The translations under genes and the position numbers were made by a program. The notes under the pieces were generated by a model that worked only from the letters and a program-made list of their open reading frames with translations, ran no database searches and was not told the DNA's origin. From contig CALAUY010000077.1 of assembly GCA_937892015.1 (NCBI GenBank), positions 1-7,735 on the forward strand: a stretch of DNA of 7,735 nucleotides. Direction: 5' to 3'. The stretch comes from an uncultured Bacteroidales bacterium. Its GTDB lineage: Bacteria; Bacteroidota; Bacteroidia; Bacteroidales; Paludibacteraceae. Positions 1 through 5,612 of this stretch are shown in pieces; the first letter of the stretch is position 1; every line of letters starts with the position of its first letter.

Positions 1-55
1 AACCATAAGATAACCATAAGATAACCATAAGATAACCATAAGATAACCATAAGAT
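1..55. repeat. 11-bp tandem repeat (AACCATAAGAT x5) running into a start codon
   Basis: Five perfect copies of AACCATAAGAT fill the left edge. The window begins inside the array, so more copies may lie upstream. The last two bases of copy five (AT, 54-55) are the first two bases of the ATG of the cytidylyltransferase gene. The array is therefore the immediate leader of that gene, with no Shine-Dalgarno site between. Each unit carries two TAA triplets and no ATG. With a period of 11 (not a multiple of 3), stops fall in all forward frames, so the array is not coding. A change in copy number would alter leader length, not the protein. Perfect identity suggests recent expansion by slippage. Confidence 0.93.
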
Positions 56-761
56 GAAGAACATCGCTGTTATACTGGCCGGTGGACGAGGCTCACGCGC
101 AGGTGAAGGCATTCCCAAACAGTTCCGCACTCTCAAGGACGGACGTACCGTTTTTGAGACATGCGTTGACGCGTTCGAGCAGAACGAACATATCGACGAG
201 ATTGCGGTGGTCATGCTCTTAGAGTACCTCGATCAAGCGAAAGCGATTGCCATACGCAAGGGGTGGCAGAAAGTGCAGTATTGGGTCGATGGTGGCCACG
301 AGCGCTGGGAAAGCAGCACCAACGCCGTCAATGCACTCAATGCTCGTTATGCCAACGACAAAACGGTAAGCGATGTCAATGTACTCATTCACGACTGCGC
401 TCGACCTTTCATCAGTCAACAACTCATCACCAGAGTCTGCAAGGCTCTGAAATCCTACCGGGCCGTCAGCGTTGCCCTTGAGGCAACCGACACCATCTAT
501 ATCGTGCAATCTGACGGCCGAGGCAGTGTAATCTCCGAAATACCGCCTCGCTTCACTCTCCGCGCCGCACAAACGCCACAAGCGTTCAGACTCTCCCTGC
601 TGACCAAAGCTATCCGGCATAACAAGCAGCCCGCAACCCCGTTCATCTCCGATGATGCCGGTTTGGTCTTCCACGAACTGCCGCAACAAGATATATACGT
701 CATCGAGGGCGAACCATCCAACCGCAAACTCACGTTCGCTGAAGATTTCCCCGATGATTAA
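54..761 (+). CDS. IspD/TarI-family cytidylyltransferase
   Basis: This 235-residue enzyme should transfer CMP from CTP to a polyol or sugar phosphate, giving a CDP-linked precursor in the cytoplasm. The family signatures are all visible in order: the nucleotide loop AGGRGSR (9-15) followed by PKQF (21-24), GGHER (80-84), IHDCARPF (112-119), DT (146-147), QTPQAF (173-178), DD (200-201) and GExxNxKxTxxED (219-231). The ATG at 54 places the nucleotide loop at the normal distance from the N-terminus. The next gene is a KdsC-like phosphatase, and a TagD-like enzyme and a CDP-glycerol transferase follow. A TarI-like role (CDP-ribitol or similar) in surface polymer synthesis is therefore more likely than isoprenoid synthesis, but sequence alone does not separate IspD from TarI. 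The protein ends only four residues after the conserved ED, so the usual C-terminal helix is shortened. The stop codon lies in the downstream 29-bp repeat. Confidence 0.88.
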   Translation: MKNIAVILAGGRGSRAGEGIPKQFRTLKDGRTVFETCVDAFEQNEHIDEIAVVMLLEYLDQAKAIAIRKGWQKVQYWVDGGHERWESSTNAVNALNARYANDKTVSDVNVLIHDCARPFISQQLITRVCKALKSYRAVSVALEATDTIYIVQSDGRGSVISEIPPRFTLRAAQTPQAFRLSLLTKAIRHNKQPATPFISDDAGLVFHELPQQDIYVIEGEPSNRKLTFAEDFPDD

Positions 762-850
762 CTCGTCCACTCAAAATAAATCGTAAATAACTCGTCCACT
801 CAAAATAAATTGTAAATAACTTGTCCAATCGTAAATTGTCCAATCGCCAA
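759..850. repeat. 29-bp tandem repeat filling the whole intergenic spacer
   Basis: Two nearly identical 29-base units, 759-787 and 788-816, begin TAACTCGTCCACTC and differ at one base (ATCG versus ATTG). A third copy (817-835) keeps both ends of the unit but lacks about 10 internal bases. A further 15-base partial copy (836-850, TTGTCCAATCGCCAA) follows. The TAA opening copy one is the stop codon of the upstream gene, and the final A of the last copy is the first base of the downstream ATG. The spacer therefore consists only of repeat. I see no TAnnTTTG promoter element in it, so the two genes are probably co-transcribed. Confidence 0.88.
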
Positions 851-1386
851 TGGTAAAGCTTTTTCTCTCTGATGTCGATGGTTGCCTCACAGACGGTGGT
901 ATGTACTACTCCGAAAACGGCGTAGAATCCAAGCGATTCTGCTCGTACGACGGAATGGGAATGGTGCTATTACGGCAACACGGCATCCCGTGCGGCATCC
1001 TCACTTCCGAAAAAACACCCCTCGTACTCAATCGCGCGCGTCACCTCTTGCTCGACTACCTCTACTTGGGTGTCGGTCGAAAGATTGACCGTGCCACTTC
1101 CCTGCGCTTCGTCCCTGCCACGGCCGAACCCGACGAAATGCCGGCCATCACCAAACTGGAGGCGGCACAAGCTATCTGCAACGAATTGGGGATAACACTC
1201 AAAGAGGTCTGTTACGTGGGCGATGATGTCAACGACCTCGACTTGCTTCGCGCTGTCGGACACCCCTGTTGCCCCGCAAACGCACGACCCGAAGTCCTCG
1301 CCGTCCCCAATATCCACGTCACCCGCACCCCGGGCGGACAGGGTGCCATCCGCGAACTCACCGACGAGATCCTCGCCGCCCTCTAA
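850..1386 (+). CDS. KdsC-like HAD phosphatase
   Basis: This 178-residue cytoplasmic protein resembles the small cap-less HAD phosphatases of the KdsC / NeuA C-terminal type, which remove phosphate from sugar-acid phosphates such as KDO-8-P. Motif I is DVDGCLTDG (8-16; nucleophile D8, acid/base D10). Motif II is T52-S53, motif IV is GDDVND (124-129), and the C-terminal tail GGQGAIRE (162-169) matches the GGxGAxRE that closes the active site in KdsC tetramers. Motif III lysine is K78 or K102. Both are plausible because about 24 residues (near 79-101, rich in Pro, Ala and Glu) appear inserted relative to KdsC. Its neighbours point to capsule or O-antigen precursor synthesis, perhaps acting on the product or substrate of the preceding cytidylyltransferase. 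The substrate cannot be assigned: no KDO-8-P synthase or CMP-KDO synthetase is in view. The ATG at 850 directly follows the 29-bp repeat array. Confidence 0.87.
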   Translation: MVKLFLSDVDGCLTDGGMYYSENGVESKRFCSYDGMGMVLLRQHGIPCGILTSEKTPLVLNRARHLLLDYLYLGVGRKIDRATSLRFVPATAEPDEMPAITKLEAAQAICNELGITLKEVCYVGDDVNDLDLLRAVGHPCCPANARPEVLAVPNIHVTRTPGGQGAIRELTDEILAAL

Positions 1387-1413
1387 AACCTCTCAGTTAT
1401 GTCCTAACACAAA

Positions 1414-1427
1414 CACTTGCACAAGTG
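1414..1427. other. short inverted repeat in the leader of the TagD-like gene
   Basis: CACTTG (1414-1419) and CAAGTG (1422-1427) are exact inverted arms separated by CA. The element lies in the 83-base gap before the TagD-like gene. The loop is too small for a stable hairpin unless the ends of the arms open, and no T-run follows directly, so it is not a good terminator. It could be a protein binding site or chance. The nearby TAAATTTTTG (1429-1438) loosely resembles a -7 element, but there is no TTG at the proper distance. Confidence 0.3.
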
Positions 1428-1469
1428 ATAAATTTTTGGTAACAATAGAATGATAAAAAACAATACATT

Positions 1470-1934
1470 ATGACTATAGGATACACTACCGGAGTCTATG
1501 ACCTCTTCCACATTGGTCACTTGACTTTACTCAAAAATGCAAAAGGACTTTGTGACAAACTCATCGTGGGCGTTACTGTGGACGAACTTGTTCTTTACAA
1601 GGGCAAACGAGCCATGATTCCTTATTCCGACAGAGCTGAAATCGTCAGAAGTATTAAGTACGTTGACGCTGTTGTGCCACAGTACGACATGGACAAACTC
1701 GCAGCATGCAAAAAACTGGGTGCCAAAATACTATTTGTTGGCGATGATTGGTATGGCACCGACAAATGGAAACAATACGAAGAAGAGTTCGCTAAAGAGG
1801 GAATTAAGATAGTCTATTTCCCCTACACGAAAGGCATCTCCTCCTCCAAAATAACCGAAGCCCTCAAAAACACACGCGGTTGGGCAGACGGAAAAGAAGT
1901 AAACAACGACGACAACAACCACTTAAACAAGTAA
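1470..1934 (+). CDS. TagD-like glycerol-3-phosphate cytidylyltransferase family protein
   Basis: This 154-residue soluble enzyme belongs to the HxGH nucleotidyltransferases and is closest in layout to TagD/GCT, which forms CDP-glycerol from CTP and glycerol-3-phosphate. Visible signatures are TTGVYDLFHIGHL (6-18, with HIGH at 14-17 for phosphate binding), the VDEL and YSDRAEIV segments (38-41, 52-59), VGDDW (90-94) and GISSSKI (122-128). The last corresponds to the RTEGISTT motif of Bacillus TagD, but here the leading R and E are Y119 and K121, so substrate or kinetics may differ. TagD is about 130 residues. The extra length is a polar Asn/Asp-rich tail (about 139-154) that looks disordered. 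The 6-base gap to the ligase gene, and the glycerophosphotransferase after it, fit a CDP-glycerol supply role. The ATG at 1470 is preceded by an A-rich leader, as usual in this phylum. Confidence 0.87.
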   Translation: MTIGYTTGVYDLFHIGHLTLLKNAKGLCDKLIVGVTVDELVLYKGKRAMIPYSDRAEIVRSIKYVDAVVPQYDMDKLAACKKLGAKILFVGDDWYGTDKWKQYEEEFAKEGIKIVYFPYTKGISSSKITEALKNTRGWADGKEVNNDDNNHLNK

Positions 1935-1940
1935 AACAAT

Positions 1941-2984
1941 ATGATTGACAAAAACTTTTGCTTGAGTTCATACATGGCGTTCCGCTATATTGAGCGAGAC
2001 GACATGGATTTCAGTGCCGACATTACCCATCGTCCAATCGTTCGTATCCCATCTTCCGAAAAAACCATAGTTCACAATTCGTCTGATACTGATAGGGCTA
2101 TTCAAAATGTGTTTAATAACCTTCAAAACGAAAAATTAGGGTTATTACTTTCCGGAGGAATGGATTCAGCAACCCTTGCATCGTACATGAAAGGTAAAGA
2201 TGCCTACACTTTCCGATTCTTGGGAGGAACTTTCCAGAAAGAAGAATTACAACGTGCTGAACATTTTGCCGCATACAATAAGATGAACCTCCACTATGTT
2301 GATATCGACTGGGAGAAAATCCCATCTATTCTTGGGGTTGTTATGCAAAGTAAAGGAGCACCTGTACATAGCATCGAACCACAATTATATTTAGCGGCAA
2401 AACAAGCACAAAAGGACGGAATTACGCGTTTAATTATTGGCGATGGTAGTGATTACGTCTTTGGGGGGATGGACAAACTACTTTCGCGGGATTGGAATTA
2501 TTCTGATTGGAAAAATAGGTTTATTTATTTAGACCCCGCATTGGTTCTTATTCAACCCGAAGATATTGACTACTTATTCAAACGCTATTCTCATGGTAAA
2601 GATGAGATTAATTGGCTTCAAATGATGGACGAAGTGGCGACAGAAGAGAGCTACAGCTCTTACGAAAATGCTTTTTATGCCGCTGATATACCATATACCG
2701 ACCCTTACGATAAATTATTATTGGGCGAGCCTCTGGATTTGGCCAGAATAAGAAATGGCGAGTCTAAATATGTTATTAGAGAACTTTTCCACTCTAAGTA
2801 TCCTGATATCCCTGTCCCTGAAAAATTACCAATGCCAAGACCGGTGGATGCCTATTTCAAAGACTGGGTAGGACCTTCCAGACCTGAATTTCGAAAAGAT
2901 ATACCCATGTCCGAACTCACTGGCAACCAAAAATGGCAACTCTGGTGTGCCGAACAATTTCTAAACATGATAGACCCCGCTTAA
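1941..2984 (+). CDS. Asparagine-synthetase-like ATP-dependent ligase lacking a glutaminase domain
   Basis: This 347-residue protein carries the synthetase half of AsnB. The ATP-pyrophosphatase loop LSGGMDSA (70-77) and the GDGSDYVFGG motif (167-176; GDGADELFGG in AsnB) are clear. RNGESKYVIRELF (271-283) and KLPMPRP (295-301) match the C-terminal substrate region. The N-terminal glutamine-hydrolysing domain, with its Cys2 nucleophile, is absent. Only about 65 linker residues (CLSSYMAFRYIERDD...) precede the loop, as in other stand-alone members. AsnB-type enzymes adenylate a carboxylate and attack it with ammonia or an amine, so this one probably forms an amide on a carboxylated polymer component or precursor, taking ammonia or an amine directly. 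It sits between the CDP-polyol-forming and polyol-phosphate-transferring genes, with gaps of 6 and 4 bases. The gene is visibly richer in A+T than the first two genes, which suggests a different origin. True asparagine synthesis cannot be excluded but is unlikely here. Confidence 0.83.
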   Translation: MIDKNFCLSSYMAFRYIERDDMDFSADITHRPIVRIPSSEKTIVHNSSDTDRAIQNVFNNLQNEKLGLLLSGGMDSATLASYMKGKDAYTFRFLGGTFQKEELQRAEHFAAYNKMNLHYVDIDWEKIPSILGVVMQSKGAPVHSIEPQLYLAAKQAQKDGITRLIIGDGSDYVFGGMDKLLSRDWNYSDWKNRFIYLDPALVLIQPEDIDYLFKRYSHGKDEINWLQMMDEVATEESYSSYENAFYAADIPYTDPYDKLLLGEPLDLARIRNGESKYVIRELFHSKYPDIPVPEKLPMPRPVDAYFKDWVGPSRPEFRKDIPMSELTGNQKWQLWCAEQFLNMIDPA

Positions 2985-2988
2985 AACC

Positions 2989-4185
2989 ATGATGAAGTTT
3001 CTCGCCTACATAGTTTGCTTCCTGATTTATCCGCTGTCGTTCTTGGTGCCCAGAACCAAGAAAATATGGACTTTTGGCTCATATCGAGGAGCCTTCAACG
3101 ACAACTCCAAATATCTCTTCCTTTACACCCTACAATATCTGCCCGAACAACGAGTCGTTTGGATATCTCTTAGTAAAACCACAGTGCAACGGGTGCGACA
3201 ACTGGGCGGTGAGGCATATTGGATTATGTCTCCAAAAGGCATTTGGTTTGCTCTACGAAGCAAATACTGGTTTGTCAACACCAACACCGCAGACATCCTC
3301 TTCTGTCTCAGCGGCAGAGCACAGGTCGTAAACTTATGGCACGGACTCCCGATGAAAAAAATCGAGTTTGGCATTACACAAGGCGAACTGGCAAAAAGAT
3401 ATATACAGCGCGAGTTTTGGGAAGCATTCTACCACCCTGCTTGTTTCAGACGCCCCGATTGGATGGTTTCCACTACCGACTTCTTCGACGACGTGTTCAC
3501 TAAGTCCTTCCGTATTGCCAAAAAACAATGTATCCAAACGGGCTGCCCAAGAAACAGAATGCTACTCATTCCTAAACAAGATGTACAAACATGGGTAAAC
3601 AGCTATGAATCAGAAGAGACCAAAAAGCTTATCCGCTCACTTCAACACTATGACAAAGTGTTCGTCTATATGCCCACATGGCGCGATTCACAACGTGAAT
3701 GTTTCGCCAATGGTTTCGACCTCGATGCTTTCAACGAATGCCTCAAAAGCCAAAATGCGTTCGCGCTCATGAAGCCACATGTCGAGACAATCATTGACAC
3801 CAACCGCTCTTTTAGCAACCTCCTTTTCATTGATGGCAACGTGGATATGTACTGCATTCTGCCCTTTACTGACGTACTCATCACCGACTATTCCTCTGTT
3901 CTCTACGACTACATCCTCATGCCCGACAAGAACGTCATCCTCTTCCACTACGACTACGATGAGTACGTCCGTGAGCGAGAGTTTATCTTCCCTATCAAAG
4001 ACAATATAGTTGGTAAGGTGGTCTATTCCTTCACAGAACTACTCTCTGTCATCACAACACACAACTACTCTATCGATCAACACAAACGGCAGACTATCCT
4101 CGAGAAGTTTTGGGGCAAAACAGCCCGACCCGACTACGACGCAAGCCACGAAATACTCAAAGCACTACACTTATTGGATGATTGA
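2989..4185 (+). CDS. CDP-glycerol glycerophosphotransferase family protein (TagB/TagF-like)
   Basis: This 398-residue protein should transfer polyol-phosphate from a CDP-polyol to a lipid-linked or polymer acceptor at the inner face of the cytoplasmic membrane. The Glyphos_transf motifs appear in order: NLWHGLPMKKI (115-125), GCPRNR (185-190), YMPTWRDS (227-234), KPH (262-264) and TDYSSVLYDY (299-308). H118 matches the catalytic-base histidine of the N-terminal half, and the TDYSS stretch matches the CDP-binding region. A hydrophobic segment (about 4-20) may anchor it, as in membrane-associated TagB/F. The length is close to single-domain TagB (about 380), so it could be a primase or a modifying transferase. 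Repeat chain length cannot be inferred. It begins 4 bases after the ligase stop, with tandem ATGs (2989 and 2992). In Gram-negatives such enzymes build glycerol-phosphate capsules or O-antigens, as in Neisseria and Actinobacillus. A weak terminator follows. Confidence 0.88.
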   Translation: MMKFLAYIVCFLIYPLSFLVPRTKKIWTFGSYRGAFNDNSKYLFLYTLQYLPEQRVVWISLSKTTVQRVRQLGGEAYWIMSPKGIWFALRSKYWFVNTNTADILFCLSGRAQVVNLWHGLPMKKIEFGITQGELAKRYIQREFWEAFYHPACFRRPDWMVSTTDFFDDVFTKSFRIAKKQCIQTGCPRNRMLLIPKQDVQTWVNSYESEETKKLIRSLQHYDKVFVYMPTWRDSQRECFANGFDLDAFNECLKSQNAFALMKPHVETIIDTNRSFSNLLFIDGNVDMYCILPFTDVLITDYSSVLYDYILMPDKNVILFHYDYDEYVREREFIFPIKDNIVGKVVYSFTELLSVITTHNYSIDQHKRQTILEKFWGKTARPDYDASHEILKALHLLDD

Positions 4186-4228
4186 GCAAAAACATACCAA
4201 AATGCTTTTCTTTTAACTAAAAATGCAC

Positions 4229-4267
4229 GAAAAATCTGTTCCACAAACGCTTTTTGGGCATTTTTTC
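4229..4267 (+). terminator. possible weak intrinsic terminator
   Basis: An outer stem GAAAAA (4229-4234) / TTTTTC (4262-4267) encloses an inner stem of CCA (4241-4243)/TGG (4255-4257) and AAA/TTT around a CGC loop, with one mismatch. The run of six T (4261-4266) follows the inner stem. The position, between the capsule operon and the next promoter, makes sense for termination, but the stem is weak and interrupted. Confidence 0.38.
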
Positions 4268-4277
4268 ACTAAAAAAC

Positions 4278-4308
4278 TTGCACATGTCAAAAAAAAACAG
4301 TAACTTTG
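4278..4308 (+). promoter_or_regulatory. Bacteroidota-type promoter for the ATPase-glycosyltransferase unit
   Basis: The -33 TTG (4278-4280) and the -7 TAACTTTG (4301-4308) match the TTG / TAnnTTTG consensus of the primary sigma factor of Bacteroidota, with a spacer of exactly 20 bases. The spacer contains nine consecutive A. Transcription should begin near 4313-4315, at the first copy of the duplicated start region, about 54 bases before the chosen ATG. The core from CAGTAACTTTGCACCC (4298-4313) is identical in the lipoprotein promoter at the right edge. Confidence 0.87.
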
Positions 4309-4314
4309 CACCCG

Positions 4315-4377
4315 AAATGTTCGCTGTATGGAGAGAACTTTCGCCGTTTTTATAAAATGTTCGCTGTATGGAGAGAA
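4315..4377 (+). repeat. 23-bp direct repeat duplicating the ATPase start region
   Basis: The 23 bases at 4315-4337 recur exactly at 4355-4377, a period of 40. Each copy contains an ATGTTCGCTG stretch and the TATGGAGAGAA that surrounds the true ATPase start codon (4368). Copy one lies just after the predicted transcription start. Because 40 is not a multiple of 3, the copies lie in different reading frames and copy one cannot give an N-terminally extended ATPase. Confidence 0.92.
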
Positions 4378-4381
4378 TTAA
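4328..4381 (+). promoter_or_regulatory. short upstream ORF overlapping the ATPase start (candidate leader peptide)
   Basis: The duplicated start codon at 4328 opens a 17-codon frame, MERTFAVFIKCSLYGEN, that stops at 4379-4381, eleven bases past the start of the ATPase ATG at 4368. The initiation context is identical to that of the real gene for the first few bases because of the 23-bp duplication. A second short frame starts at 4317 (MFAVWRELSPFL, stop 4353-4355), and another ATG lies at 4357. Translation of any of these is inference. They could set ATPase expression by competition or by termination-reinitiation. Confidence 0.35.
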
Positions 4382-5576
4382 ACGAGACACCTATCTTCAC
4401 CAAATAACCGACTTATTAGGGAAAGGAGAAGCATTGGTCCTGACGGGGCAACGTCGGGCAGGAAAGAGTTGTATTCTTGAACAACTCGCCGCACAACTTG
4501 CTGAAAATGGACATGTCATCTACATCGACATGGAAGACCCTGCCAACGCCGACATCGCGTCGTTTCGCGAACTCAACGACGTGGTTCGCGGACGTTTGGT
4601 GGAGAACAGACACAACTATCTGCTTATCGACGAGGTGCAAGAAATAGCTGAGTTCGAACGCGCAATACGCTTTTTCGTCAAACAAGACAACATCGATGTC
4701 ATCGTCACAGGCAGCAACGCCTCAATGCTCTCAAGCGACATTGCTTCTGCATTCTCCGGAAGATACCACCACATACACATCGGATGCCTCGACTACAACG
4801 AGTTCCTACAATTCTACAAACTGAACGACTCCGATGAATCCCTCTCCGCATACTTGCGCTGGGGCGGATTTCCGTTCCTGCACCAAATAGACCTTAAAGA
4901 TACGCGCACGCGTATGGACTATCTCGGAAGCATCTACGACACCATCTTCATCAAAGATATTGTCTATCGAAAGAGCATTCGCAACGTGTCGTTACTGGAT
5001 AACCTCACACGCTTTATTGCCGACAACAGCGGAAAGATTTTCTCTCCGAACAGTATTGCCAACTACCTCAAAAGCAAGCAAATAGCCGTGTCAGCGAACA
5101 CCATCTCCGAGTACGTGACAGCACTCTCCGAAGCGTACGTCATCGACCGACTCAAACGATACGATATCAAGGGGAAAAGCGTGTTCGAACAGATGGAAAA
5201 ATTCTATTTCGAAGATTTGGGTTTGCGCAACTATCTCTGCCGCGACAAAAGTAATCTCGATATAGAAAAAGTGCTGGAAGGAGCTGTTTATCTGCAACTC
5301 AAACGACAAGGATACGAAGTGTACGTGGGACAACTGAACGGCAAAGAGATTGATTTTGTAGGACGCAGCGGCGATGAACTCATCTATGTGCAAGTGGCCG
5401 TAACTCTGAACCAACCCGACACGTACGAACGCGAATATGGCAACCTGAAAATGATTAAGGACAACCACCCCAAATATGTGGTGACACTCGACTCCAATGC
5501 CGCACTCATCCACGACTCCGGCATCATCACCCTACATGCAAGAGACTTCCTCTCCAACACCCACAAAACAACATAA
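4368..5576 (+). CDS. AAA_14 / DUF4143 family ATPase
   Basis: This 402-residue cytoplasmic protein combines an N-terminal P-loop ATPase with the C-terminal DUF4143 domain. Walker A is GQRRAGKS (27-34), Walker B is YLLIDEVQ (84-91), and TGSNASML (114-121) is the sensor-1 region. SGRYHHIHIGCLDYNEF (130-146) is typical of AAA_14. A winged-helix-like stretch follows (about 205-265). The C-terminal part has the restriction-endonuclease-like core EGAVYLQLKRQGYEVYV...KEIDFV...YVQVAVTL. The catalytic Lys of PD-(D/E)XK is replaced (QVA), so nuclease activity is doubtful. The family is common and multicopy in Bacteroidota and Archaea, and its function is largely unknown. The start at 4368 follows a strong promoter and a duplicated initiation region. 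The MERIKRDTYL N-terminus matches the usual short lead to the P-loop. The gene interrupts the polysaccharide genes with its own promoter, which suggests an inserted cassette. The downstream glycosyltransferase follows after 36 bases. Confidence 0.9.
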   Translation: MERIKRDTYLHQITDLLGKGEALVLTGQRRAGKSCILEQLAAQLAENGHVIYIDMEDPANADIASFRELNDVVRGRLVENRHNYLLIDEVQEIAEFERAIRFFVKQDNIDVIVTGSNASMLSSDIASAFSGRYHHIHIGCLDYNEFLQFYKLNDSDESLSAYLRWGGFPFLHQIDLKDTRTRMDYLGSIYDTIFIKDIVYRKSIRNVSLLDNLTRFIADNSGKIFSPNSIANYLKSKQIAVSANTISEYVTALSEAYVIDRLKRYDIKGKSVFEQMEKFYFEDLGLRNYLCRDKSNLDIEKVLEGAVYLQLKRQGYEVYVGQLNGKEIDFVGRSGDELIYVQVAVTLNQPDTYEREYGNLKMIKDNHPKYVVTLDSNAALIHDSGIITLHARDFLSNTHKTT

Positions 5577-5612
5577 CACATTCACCACCAACCATCCACA
5601 CATTCTTAATCT

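Noticed and set aside
219..770. 183-codon open frame on the minus strand inside the first cytidylyltransferase gene
   Set aside because: It mirrors a gene with complete IspD/TarI motifs, shows no recognisable protein features and has no promoter.
762..849. promoter for the HAD phosphatase gene in the repeat spacer
   Set aside because: TAACTTGT (817-824) only partly fits TAnnTTTG, and there is no TTG 20 bases upstream.
1414..1438. promoter or terminator before the TagD-like gene
   Set aside because: The TTG at 1417 is only about 11 bases from the nearest -7-like sequence, the hairpin loop is two bases and the T-run is short. It is kept only as a weak inverted repeat.
5091..5513. 140-codon minus-strand frame inside the ATPase gene
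   Set aside because: It is antisense to the conserved DUF4143 domain, its residue composition looks like a reading shadow, and no start signals are visible.
5091..5576. active PD-(D/E)XK nuclease in the ATPase C-terminus
   Set aside because: The expected E/QxK is QVA in this protein, a variant usual in DUF4143, so nuclease activity is not supported.
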